The position numbers and the translations under genes were made by a program. From positions 1-8,581 of the forward strand of contig JBMOOH010000045.1 in the NCBI GenBank assembly GCA_049323795.1: 8,581 nt of DNA. The letters are read 5' to 3'. This DNA is from JAOADN01 sp049323795 (GTDB lineage: Bacteria; Pseudomonadota; Alphaproteobacteria; Rhodobacterales; Rhodobacteraceae). How positions within the stretch are numbered: the first letter of the stretch is position 1; each line of letters starts with the position of its first letter. The notes under the pieces are model-generated. The model worked only from the letters and a program-made list of their open reading frames with translations, was not told where the DNA came from and made no database searches. Positions 1-7,796 of the stretch are shown piece by piece.

Positions 1-116
1 CGCAGGGGCAGCGCCCGACCCGCCCCCCCGGGGCGGGCGCTTTTCGCCCGCCCCGGCGTGCCGGGCGCCGCCCTCATTGCCATTCGCCCGTCGTCGCGCC
101 GCATGGAGTGCCTCGC
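1..116 (+). other. Leader / intergenic region before fdsA
   Basis: This stretch has no recognisable protein. It is extremely GC-rich and contains strong inverted repeats (described separately). In known fds operons the order is fdsG-fdsB-fdsA-fdsC-fdsD, so this is most likely the fdsB-fdsA spacer, but the end of fdsB cannot be identified here. The frame of fdsA stays open up to the window edge, so an upstream extension cannot be excluded by stop codons alone; the Shine-Dalgarno position and family length argue against it. Confidence 0.5.
11..56 (+). promoter_or_regulatory. Competing GC-rich hairpins upstream of fdsA
   Basis: Two overlapping inverted repeats are visible. One pairs CCCGCCCC (19-26) with GGGGCGGG (30-37) and is followed closely by TTTT (41-44), which is terminator-like. 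The other pairs a perfect 12-base arm at 28-39 with 45-56 around a 5-base loop, CTTTT. They share bases 30-37, so they cannot form together. This could be an intra-operon terminator or attenuator, an RNA stability element that sets the fdsA level relative to upstream genes, or simply a consequence of very GC-rich spacer sequence. The pairing is seen; the function is inferred. Confidence 0.45.
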
Positions 117-2993
117 ATGAAAGACTTCATCCTCCCCGACGCCGACTTCGGCACCCCCGTCTCCCGCGCCAGGGAAACCGTCACCCTCACCGTCGACGGC
201 TTCCCCGTCACCGTCCCCGCCGGCGCCTCCGTCATGCGCGCCGCCTTCGAGGCGGGAATCGCCGTCCCGAAACTCTGCGCCACCGACAGCGTCGACGCCT
301 TCGGATCCTGCCGCCTCTGCCTTGTGGAAATCGAGGGCCGCCCCGGCACCCCCGCCTCCTGCACCACACCGGTCGCCCCCGGCATGGTGGTCCACACCCA
401 GACGCCGAGGATCAAGGCGATCCGCAAGGGCGTGATGGAACTCTACATCTCGGACCATCCGCTCGACTGCCTGACCTGCTCGGCCAACGGTGACTGCGAA
501 TTGCAGGACATGGCGGGCGTCGTCGGCCTCCGCGACGTCCGCTACGAGGCCAAGGATACCCACTTCCGCGCCAAGGACACTTCCGGGATCGCCAATCCGC
601 AGTGGATGCCGAAGGACGATTCGAACCCCTATTTCTCCTACGATCCGTCCAAGTGCATCGTCTGCTCGCGCTGCGTGCGCGCCTGCGAGGAGGTGCAGGG
701 CACCTTCGCGCTGACCATCGAGGGCCGGGGATGGTCGAGCCGCGTCTCGCCGGGCATGCACGAGGCCTTCTTCGACAGCGAGTGCGTGTCCTGCGGGGCC
801 TGCGTGCAGGCCTGCCCGACCGCGACGCTTCAGGAAAAGTCGGTGATCGAGATCGGCACCCCGAACCGCAGCGTCATCACCACCTGCGCCTATTGCGGTG
901 TCGGCTGTTCCTTCAAGGCCGAGCTTCGCGGCGACGAACTGGTCCGCATGACCCCCTACAAGCACGGCAAGGCCAATCGCGGCCATTCCTGCGTCAAGGG
1001 CCGCTTCGCCTGGGGCTATGCCCAGCATCAGGACCGCATCCTGAAACCGATGATCCGCGACACGATCAGCGACCCCTGGCGCGAAGTCACCTGGGACGAG
1101 GCGCTGGCCTTCGCCGCCACCCGCCTGCGCGCCATCCAGGCCAGGCACGGGAAGGACTCGATCGGCGTCATCACCTCATCGCGCTGCACCAACGAGGAAA
1201 CCTACCTCGTCCAGAAGCTGACCCGCGCCGTCTTCCTCAACAACAACACCGACACCTGCGCCCGCGTCTGCCATTCGCCCACCGGCTACGGCCTGCGCAA
1301 TACCTTCGGCACCTCGGCCGGGACACAGGATTTCGATTCGGTCGAGCATAGCGACGTCGTCATCGTCATGGGCGCCAACCCGACCGACGGCCACCCCGTC
1401 TTCGCCTCGCGCCTCAAGAAGCGGCTGCGTCAGGGCGCGCAGCTCATCGTCATCGACCCGCGCCGCATCGACCTCGTGAAGTCGCCGCACATCCGGGCCG
1501 CGCACCACCTCGCGCTCCGCCCCGGAACGAACGTCGCGGTCGTCTCGGCGATGGCGCATGTCATCGTCACCGAGGGGCTCATCGACGAAGACTTCATCCG
1601 CACCCGCTGCGACTGGGACGAGTTCCAGGACTATGCCGAGTTCATCTCGGAGGCCCGCCACTCGCCCGAGGCGACCGAGATGCTCACCGGCGTCCCTGCC
1701 GCCGAACTCCGCGCCGCCGCGCGGCTTTTCGCCAGGGGCGGCAACGGGGCGATCTACTACGGTCTCGGCGTCACCGAGCATTCGCAGGGCTCCACCACCG
1801 TCATGGGCATCGCGAACCTCGCCATGCTCACCGGCAACATCGGCCGCCCGGGCGTGGGGGTGAACCCGCTGCGCGGCCAGAACAACGTGCAGGGCAGCTG
1901 CGACATGGGGTCCTTCCCGCACGAGCTGCCCGGCTACCGCCACGTCTCCGACGACGCCACCCGCGCGGTCTTCGAATCCCTCTGGGGCGTGAAGATCTCG
2001 GACGAGCCGGGCCTGCGCATCCCGAACATGCTGGACGCCGCGGTGGAGGGCACGTTCAGGGGCATCTACATCCAGGGCGAGGACATAATGCAGTCCGACC
2101 CTGACAGCCACCACGTCGCCGCCGGCCTTTCGGCGATGGACTGTGTGATCGTCCACGACCTGTTCCTCAACGAAACCGCGAACTTCGCCCATGTCTTCCT
2201 GCCGGGGTCCACCTTCCTCGAAAAGGACGGCACCTTCACCAACGCCGAACGCCGGATCAACATGGTCCGCAAGGTGATGGCCCCGAAGAACGGCTATGCC
2301 GACTGGGAAGTCACCCAGCTTCTCGCCAACGCGATGGGTGCGGGGTGGACCTACACGCATCCGTCCCAGATCATGGACGAGATCGCGATGACCACGCCCT
2401 CCTTCGCGGGGGTCAGCTACGAAAAGCTCGAAACCATGGGCTCGGTGCAATGGCCCTGCAACGACAAGGCCCCCGAGGGCACGCCCGTCATGCACATCGG
2501 CGGCTTCGTCCGTGGCAAGGGCAAGTTCATCGTCACCGAATACGTGGCGACCGACGAAAGGACCGGCCCGCGCTTCCCGCTTCTCCTGACCACGGGACGC
2601 ATCCTTTCGCAGTACAACGTCGGCGCCCAGACCCGGCGGACCGCGAACAGCGCCTGGCACCCCGAGGACGTGCTCGAGGTGAACCCGATCGACGCCGAGA
2701 ACCGGGGCATCAAGGAAGGCCAGTGGGTCAAGCTTGCCAGCCGCTCGGGCGAAACCTCGCTCCGCGCCCACATCACCGACCGGGTATCGCCGGGCGTCGT
2801 CTACACGACCTTCCACCACCCGACGACGCAGGCGAACGTCGTGACCACCGACTATTCCGACTGGGCCACCAACTGCCCGGAATACAAGGTGACGGCGGTT
2901 CAGGTCAGCCCGTCGAACGGGCCGACCGAATGGCAGCGCGACTACGCGGAAATGGCCGAGCGGTCCCGCCGCATCCTTCCGGCCGCCGAGTGA
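117..2993 (+). CDS. fdsA: NAD-dependent formate dehydrogenase, alpha (molybdopterin) subunit FdsA
   Basis: Catalytic subunit of the cytoplasmic FdsABG-type formate dehydrogenase. It oxidises formate to CO2 at a bis-MGD molybdenum centre and passes electrons through Fe-S clusters to the FdsB/FdsG flavin module, which reduces NAD+. The 958-residue product has an N-terminal [2Fe-2S] domain (Cys54, 65, 68, 82), a complex-I-like His-Cys cluster site (His114, Cys118, 121, 127), two ferredoxin-type [4Fe-4S] motifs (Cys180-190 and Cys223-233), the [4Fe-4S] site of the molybdopterin fold (Cys257, 260, 264, 292) and a C-terminal MGD-binding domain. The Mo ligand is Cys385 followed by His386, with Arg586 in the PLRGQNN motif; these match Cys386/His387/Arg587 of the R. 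capsulatus enzyme. It uses Cys, not selenocysteine. ATG117 is preferred over in-frame GTG108 because GGAG at 105-108 is spaced 8 bases before ATG117. The reading frame is intact. Confidence 0.96.
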   Translation: MKDFILPDADFGTPVSRARETVTLTVDGFPVTVPAGASVMRAAFEAGIAVPKLCATDSVDAFGSCRLCLVEIEGRPGTPASCTTPVAPGMVVHTQTPRIKAIRKGVMELYISDHPLDCLTCSANGDCELQDMAGVVGLRDVRYEAKDTHFRAKDTSGIANPQWMPKDDSNPYFSYDPSKCIVCSRCVRACEEVQGTFALTIEGRGWSSRVSPGMHEAFFDSECVSCGACVQACPTATLQEKSVIEIGTPNRSVITTCAYCGVGCSFKAELRGDELVRMTPYKHGKANRGHSCVKGRFAWGYAQHQDRILKPMIRDTISDPWREVTWDEALAFAATRLRAIQARHGKDSIGVITSSRCTNEETYLVQKLTRAVFLNNNTDTCARVCHSPTGYGLRNTFGTSAGTQDFDSVEHSDVVIVMGANPTDGHPVFASRLKKRLRQGAQLIVIDPRRIDLVKSPHIRAAHHLALRPGTNVAVVSAMAHVIVTEGLIDEDFIRTRCDWDEFQDYAEFISEARHSPEATEMLTGVPAAELRAAARLFARGGNGAIYYGLGVTEHSQGSTTVMGIANLAMLTGNIGRPGVGVNPLRGQNNVQGSCDMGSFPHELPGYRHVSDDATRAVFESLWGVKISDEPGLRIPNMLDAAVEGTFRGIYIQGEDIMQSDPDSHHVAAGLSAMDCVIVHDLFLNETANFAHVFLPGSTFLEKDGTFTNAERRINMVRKVMAPKNGYADWEVTQLLANAMGAGWTYTHPSQIMDEIAMTTPSFAGVSYEKLETMGSVQWPCNDKAPEGTPVMHIGGFVRGKGKFIVTEYVATDERTGPRFPLLLTTGRILSQYNVGAQTRRTANSAWHPEDVLEVNPIDAENRGIKEGQWVKLASRSGETSLRAHITDRVSPGVVYTTFHHPTTQANVVTTDYSDWATNCPEYKVTAVQVSPSNGPTEWQRDYAEMAERSRRILPAAE

Positions 2994-3808
2994 TGGACAG
3001 CGCGCGCGCCATGCCGCGCCGCGCCTTCCGGGGCGGCCGCTGGGAAACGGGCGCGCGCACCGTGCCTGCGGAAGTGCCCGTGGCGCTCGTCTACAACGGC
3101 ACGACGCAGGCCGTGATGATGGCAACGCCCGCGGATCTGGAGGACTTTGCAGTCGGTTTCTCCCGGACTGAAGGCATAGTTGCAGACATTTCGGAAATCC
3201 GAGAAATCGACAGGCAGGAGTCCGAAGCGGGGATCGAGCTTCGTCTCTGGCTCGCCCCCGGGGCCGAAGCCCGCTACCTCGCCCGGCGCCGCGCGCAGGT
3301 CGGCCCGGTGGGCTGCGGTCTCTGCGGCATCGACAGCCTGACCGAGGCGCTGCGGCCGCTGCCGGCGGTCGCGGGAACCCTGCGCCTCGGCCCGCGCGAC
3401 GTGGCCGAGGCGATGGCGGGCCTCGCGCGCTGCCAGTCCCTGAACCTCGCCACCCGGGCCGTCCACGCGGCCGGCTTCTGGCAGCCGGGCAGGGGCACCA
3501 CCACCATCCGCGAGGACGTGGGCCGGCACAACGCGCTCGACAAGCTCGCGGGCGCGCTCGCACGGGCCCGCACCGACGCCGGCGCCGGCGCGGTGGTGCT
3601 GACCAGCCGGGTGTCGGTGGACATGGTCCAGAAGGCCGTGCTGATCGGCGCGCCCGTCCTGATCGCCGCCTCGGCCCCGACGGCGCTCGCGGTCGAGACG
3701 GCCGAGGCCGCAGGGCTCACCCTCGTCGCGGTGGTGCGCGGCGACGAGTTCGAAGTTTTCACCCGCCCCGACCGGATCAGCGAAAGCCCAGCCTCAGATG
3801 TCGCCTGA
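2993..3808 (+). CDS. fdhD: Formate dehydrogenase accessory sulfurtransferase FdhD (FdsC-like)
   Basis: A 271-residue FdhD-family protein. FdhD carries sulfur from a cysteine desulfurase to the molybdenum cofactor, producing the sulfido ligand that formate dehydrogenases need; the fds-operon member in Rhodobacter is called FdsC and binds the cofactor for insertion into FdsA. The sulfur-carrying CxxC motif is present as GCGLCG (Cys108, Cys111). Other family signatures are EDVGRHNALDK (about 174-184), SRVSVDMVQKA (205-215) and the Gly/Ala-rich APVLIAASAPTALA stretch (220-233). The start ATG overlaps the fdsA stop by one base (TGATG), so translation is probably coupled; Met7 is an alternative start. 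The 3' end overlaps fdsD. A patch around 3140-3215 is clearly less GC-rich than its surroundings but the frame is unbroken. The role is well supported by family and by position. Confidence 0.93.
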   Translation: MDSARAMPRRAFRGGRWETGARTVPAEVPVALVYNGTTQAVMMATPADLEDFAVGFSRTEGIVADISEIREIDRQESEAGIELRLWLAPGAEARYLARRRAQVGPVGCGLCGIDSLTEALRPLPAVAGTLRLGPRDVAEAMAGLARCQSLNLATRAVHAAGFWQPGRGTTTIREDVGRHNALDKLAGALARARTDAGAGAVVLTSRVSVDMVQKAVLIGAPVLIAASAPTALAVETAEAAGLTLVAVVRGDEFEVFTRPDRISESPASDVA

Positions 3809-4019
3809 AAAGATGCTCCACATGGCGAACCAGATCGCCATCTTCTTCGAATCCAAGCCGCATGACGAAGGGCTCGAGGGGTTCGCCGAACACATCAACC
3901 GCTTCTGGGAACCCCGGATGCGCCGCCAGCTTCTCGACCACATCGCGGCGGGTGGCAAAGGGCTGCGTCCGCTTGCCGTCGAAGCGACCGACAAGATCCG
4001 CAGGCCGCAGGCGGCGTGA
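3798..4019 (+). CDS. fdsD: Formate dehydrogenase subunit delta FdsD
   Basis: A small 73-residue cytoplasmic protein with no signal peptide or membrane segment. It begins MSPEKMLHMANQIAIFFES and contains a conserved-looking core (GFAEHINRFWEPRMRRQLL, about residues 28-46) typical of the NAD-dependent formate dehydrogenase delta subunit. FdsD is needed for assembly or activity of the FdsABG complex in organisms that have it; its exact job is not established. Its ATG lies inside the end of fdhD, overlapping by 11 bases in another frame, and there is only a weak purine-rich ribosome site, so it is probably translated by coupling. It is the last gene of the plus-strand operon; a hairpin follows. 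Confidence 0.88.
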   Translation: MSPEKMLHMANQIAIFFESKPHDEGLEGFAEHINRFWEPRMRRQLLDHIAAGGKGLRPLAVEATDKIRRPQAA

Positions 4020-4053
4020 CCGCCGCACAGGCCCTTCAAGGACGCCCTGCGGC

Positions 4054-4073
4054 AAGGCCCTCGGGCGGGCCTT
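4054..4073. terminator. Hairpin between convergent fds and glp operons
   Basis: AAGGCCC (4054-4060) and GGGCCTT (4067-4073) form a perfect 7-bp stem with a 6-base loop. It lies in the 61-base gap between the fdsD stop and the glpK stop, the place where a shared terminator for two convergent operons is expected. On the plus strand only a C/T-rich tail (CCCCTTCTC) follows and there is no clear T tract on the minus strand, so termination efficiency is uncertain. Confidence 0.55.
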
Positions 4074-4080
4074 CCCCTTC

Positions 4081-5589
<1,509 letters not shown>

Positions 5590-5599
5590 CGCCCCCCCT

Positions 5600-7186
5600 T
5601 CAGATCGGCCGCGCCGGGCGACGCCCCGCCATGAAGCCGTCAAGCGCGGCGATCTCGCCGGCTGTCATCCTCAGCCCCAGCTTCGAGCGGCGCCAGACTA
5701 CGTCCTCGGCCGTGCGGGCATGTTCGCGCGTCATCAGCCAGTCGACCTCGCGCTCGGTCAGCGTCGCGCCGAAGTCGCGGCCGAGGTCGGCTTCGGACCC
5801 GGCTGCGCCGAGCACCCGGGTCGCCTCGGTCCCGTAGGCGCGCACCAGCCGCCGTGCCCAGAAGTCGGTGAGGAACGGGTAGCGCTCGCGCAGCCCCGCG
5901 ACCAGCCGCGTCACGCCGTCCACCGGGAAATCGCCACCCGGCAGGGCCACACCTGCCGTCCAGTCGCCCCGCGTTATGCCGAGATGCGGCGCGATCCTGG
6001 CGACAGCCGCCTCGGCGAGCTTGCGGTAGGTGGTGATCTTGCCGCCGAACACGCTGAGCAGCGGCGGCCCCGCCGTGTCGAGCGAGAGCACATAGTCGCG
6101 CGTCGCCGCCGTCGCCGACTTGGCGCCGTCGTTGTAGAGCGGCCGGACGCCCGAATAGGTCCAGACGATGTCCGACGTCTCGACCGGCCTGGCGAAGTAG
6201 CGCGAGGCGAAGGCGCGCAGGTAGTCCGCCTCTTCCCCGGTGCAGACCGCGCTGGCGGGGTCGTCGCCATGGTCCTTGTCGGTCGTGCCGATCAGGGTGA
6301 AGTCGGTCTCGTAGGGAATCGCGAAGATGATCCGGCCGTCCTCGCCCTGGAAGAAGTAGCATTTGTCGTGATCGTAGAGCCGCCGCGTCACGATATGGCT
6401 GCCACGCACGAGCCGGATGCTTTCGGTCGTGTTCAGCCGCACCGTGTTGCGCACCACGTCCTCGACCCAGGGCCCCCCCGCGTTGACGATGCAGCGCGGC
6501 CGGAGCGTCAGCGTCTCGCCGGCCTCGGTCCGCAGCGTCGCCGTCCAGCGGTCGCCCTCGCGCGCGGCCGAGACGACCCTGGTCCGGGTCAGGATCCGCG
6601 CGCCGCGCTCCTCGGCGTCGCGCGCGTTCAGCACGACCAGCCGCGCATCCTCGACCCAGCAGTCGGAATACTCGTAGGCGCGGGCGAACTTCGGGTTCAG
6701 GGGGCGGCCTGCCGGGTCGGACCGCAGGTCGACCGTCCGCGTCCCCGGCAGGATCGACCGGCCGCCGAGCCGGTCGTAGAGAAACAGCCCCAGCCGGATC
6801 AGCCAGGCCGGGCGGCGGCCCTTCATCCACGGCATGAAGGCGGTCAGAAGCCGTGACGTGGGCGTGTCGCCCGCGAAGCGCATGTCGGGGTGATAGGGCA
6901 GCACGAAGCGCAGGGGCCAGCTGATGTGCGGCATCGCGCGCAGAAGCGTCTCGCGTTCCTCGAGCGCCTTGCGCACCAGCCGGAACTCGAAGAACTCCAG
7001 ATACCGCAGGCCGCCGTGAAAGAGCTTGGTCGAGGCCGAGGACGTGGCCGAGGCCAGGTCCTTCATCTCGGCCAGGACGACCGAGACATCCCGGCCCGCC
7101 AGATCGCGCGCGATTCCGCAGCCGTTGACGCCTCCGCCGATGACGAGCACGTCGATTTCGCTCGGTACGGAAGTGGAAGGAGTCAC
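5600..7186 (-). CDS. glpD: Aerobic glycerol-3-phosphate dehydrogenase
   Basis: FAD-dependent, membrane-associated glycerol-3-phosphate dehydrogenase of 528 residues. It oxidises glycerol-3-phosphate to dihydroxyacetone phosphate and passes electrons to ubiquinone. The N-terminal FAD fold is clear: GGGVNG dinucleotide loop (17-22), acidic residue Glu40 ending the second strand, then SSASTKLFHGGLRYLE (49-64). Further family motifs are NAGGPW (235-240), RGSHIV (261-266), IGTTD (299-303), WTYSGVRPLYND (342-353) and GGKITTYRKLAE (381-392) before the C-terminal DAO-type helical domain (about 410-515). Translation appears to start at GTG7186 with a G-rich ribosome site (GGGGGC) upstream; no other start precedes the FAD loop at a sensible distance. 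It is the first gene of the minus-strand operon, followed 10 bases later by glpK, and is probably controlled by the upstream operator-like repeats. No glpF, glpR or glp transporter genes are in the window. Confidence 0.96.
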   Translation of the reverse strand: MTPSTSVPSEIDVLVIGGGVNGCGIARDLAGRDVSVVLAEMKDLASATSSASTKLFHGGLRYLEFFEFRLVRKALEERETLLRAMPHISWPLRFVLPYHPDMRFAGDTPTSRLLTAFMPWMKGRRPAWLIRLGLFLYDRLGGRSILPGTRTVDLRSDPAGRPLNPKFARAYEYSDCWVEDARLVVLNARDAEERGARILTRTRVVSAAREGDRWTATLRTEAGETLTLRPRCIVNAGGPWVEDVVRNTVRLNTTESIRLVRGSHIVTRRLYDHDKCYFFQGEDGRIIFAIPYETDFTLIGTTDKDHGDDPASAVCTGEEADYLRAFASRYFARPVETSDIVWTYSGVRPLYNDGAKSATAATRDYVLSLDTAGPPLLSVFGGKITTYRKLAEAAVARIAPHLGITRGDWTAGVALPGGDFPVDGVTRLVAGLRERYPFLTDFWARRLVRAYGTEATRVLGAAGSEADLGRDFGATLTEREVDWLMTREHARTAEDVVWRRSKLGLRMTAGEIAALDGFMAGRRPARPI

Positions 7187-7212
7187 GTCGCCCCCGGTGT
7201 CGGCTTTCTGTC

Positions 7213-7241
7213 GTTATCGCGGGTCAGGGCAAGCGGGTCAA
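7213..7241 (-). promoter_or_regulatory. Predicted sigma70-type promoter of glpD-glpK
   Basis: Reading the minus strand, TTGACC (7241-7236) and GATAAC (7218-7213) are separated by exactly 17 bases, a good housekeeping sigma factor promoter. Transcription would begin near 7206, leaving a leader of about 20 bases before the glpD GTG. The boxes are seen; activity is inferred. Confidence 0.65.
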
Positions 7242-7278
7242 TTTCGTTTTGTTTCGTATCTATAGCACTCCAGTTTCG
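7242..7278. promoter_or_regulatory. Phased TTTCG repeats, candidate GlpR operator
   Basis: TTTCG occurs at 7242-7246, 7252-7256 and 7274-7278, spaced 10 and 22 bases apart, about one and two turns of the helix. The first two make the block ATTTCGTTTTGTTTCG immediately upstream of the -35 box. DeoR-family GlpR repressors bind tandem TTTCG-like repeats before glycerol genes and release in the presence of glycerol-3-phosphate, so this is a likely glp operator. The regulator gene is not in the window. Confidence 0.55.
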
Positions 7279-7313
7279 CCTGCGCGCGGGGCCGCTCATG
7301 CTTCGCCTGCGCG
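7275..7313. repeat. 12-bp direct repeat upstream of glp promoter
   Basis: TTCGCCTGCGCG is present at 7275-7286 and again at 7302-7313, a period of 27 bases. The first copy contains the distal TTTCG operator-like element. Its origin is unknown; it may be a small duplication or the trace of an excised element. Confidence 0.7.
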
Positions 7314-7514
7314 GCGCTGTCCTGACCGCCCCGCGCGAAAGCGGGGAGTCCGCCCCGGCCATCGTGCTGCTCCGTCGTCCTTCCCGGACACGGGCTCCAG
7401 CCAGTCGACCGTCCTGCCGCCCTCGCTTTCGGCAAAGGCGATACGGGTCATCGCCGTCTGGCCTGAGCCCCTCTTTCCTCCGAGGCAGGGGAGAGTCCTG
7501 GGCAGGTCAGGGGC
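7279..7514. other. Unrecognised stretch between glp promoter and parB remnant
   Basis: No gene is convincingly supported here. On the minus strand a reading frame continues from the ParB-like fragment (with an internal ATG giving MTRIAFAESEGGRTVDWLEP) to a stop near 7296, but I do not recognise that part and the similarity to ParB ends near 7515. Small inverted repeats are present: CCCCGC/GCGGGG (7329-7334 / 7341-7346, loop GCGAAA) and AGCCCCT/AGGGGCT (7466-7472 / 7509-7515). It is probably decayed or recombined sequence. Confidence 0.4.
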
Positions 7515-7742
7515 TGGCTTGAGACCATCGTCTTCCTCGGGCTCATCCGCAGGAGGTTCCGTGCTCGCGACCACGCTCGCTCCGTCATGCTCGGCTCGCG
7601 CCGCGACCGTCGGCTCGTCGGTCGAATCGGTCTCGGCGTCGGACTCGTGGGCGATCGGAAGTTCGTCCTCGGGGCGGACATAGCCGCGCTCGATGCGGAG
7701 GGCGTCCGAACCGTCGATGCTGACGCAGGCGCCAGCCCGGGC
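7515..7742 (-). pseudogene. C-terminal-region fragment of a plasmid-type ParB-like partition protein
   Basis: About 76 codons on the minus strand encode GACVSIDGSDALRIERGYV followed by RPEDE, an acidic linker, and EPEEDDGLKP. This pattern (a V-S-x-D...ERGxVRPEDE core, then an acidic Ala/Glu linker, then D-x-G-L-K-P) resembles the part after the DNA-binding region of large ParB/RepB/Spo0J-family proteins common on rhodobacterial plasmids. In those proteins the segment after LKP normally reads like LPDRLVxELTAHRT; here it changes to unrelated sequence at about 7514. The upstream end is cut by the IS5-family terminal repeat at 7743. The N-terminal nuclease-like and helix-turn-helix parts are absent. 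The fragment is non-functional and suggests plasmid-derived DNA. Recognition is from memory of the family, so moderate confidence. Confidence 0.55.
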
Positions 7743-7762
7743 GGCTCTGTTGCGCAAATCGG
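7743..7762. repeat. Terminal inverted repeat (right end) of the IS5-family element
   Basis: GGCTCTGTTGCGCAAATCGG resembles the GG(C/G)TCTGTTGC-type ends of many IS5-family elements, and it lies 34 bases beyond the transposase stop codon, where the right end should be. It also marks the sharp border of the ParB-like fragment. The matching left end is not in the window, so the repeat cannot be confirmed by pairing. Confidence 0.55.
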
Positions 7763-7796
7763 CTGACGGCCAGAGTTCCCCTTTTCCCGGACAGAC

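Noticed and set aside
103..120. A five-codon ORF (ATG GAG ... TGA) overlapping the fdsA start
   Set aside because: It has no ribosome site of its own and its GGAG is better explained as the Shine-Dalgarno sequence of fdsA.
1176..3563. A 795-codon open frame on the minus strand opposite fdsA and fdhD
   Set aside because: Arg/Gly/Ala/Val-rich low-complexity translation without motifs; an antisense shadow of GC-rich codon bias in two well-recognised plus-strand genes.
7329..7346. Hairpin CCCCGC/GCGGGG with GCGAAA loop as a terminator
   Set aside because: No T tract on either strand and no gene end nearby; kept only as a feature of the unrecognised stretch.
6890..7522. A plus-strand frame spanning the glpD start and upstream region
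   Set aside because: It crosses the glpD coding start, the predicted promoter and the ParB remnant; the translation is Arg/Ser-rich with no recognisable domain.
7296..7757. A single 153-codon minus-strand gene
   Set aside because: Its apparent TTG start lies inside the IS5-family terminal repeat and the middle is a ParB-like fragment, so this is a chance fusion rather than a gene.
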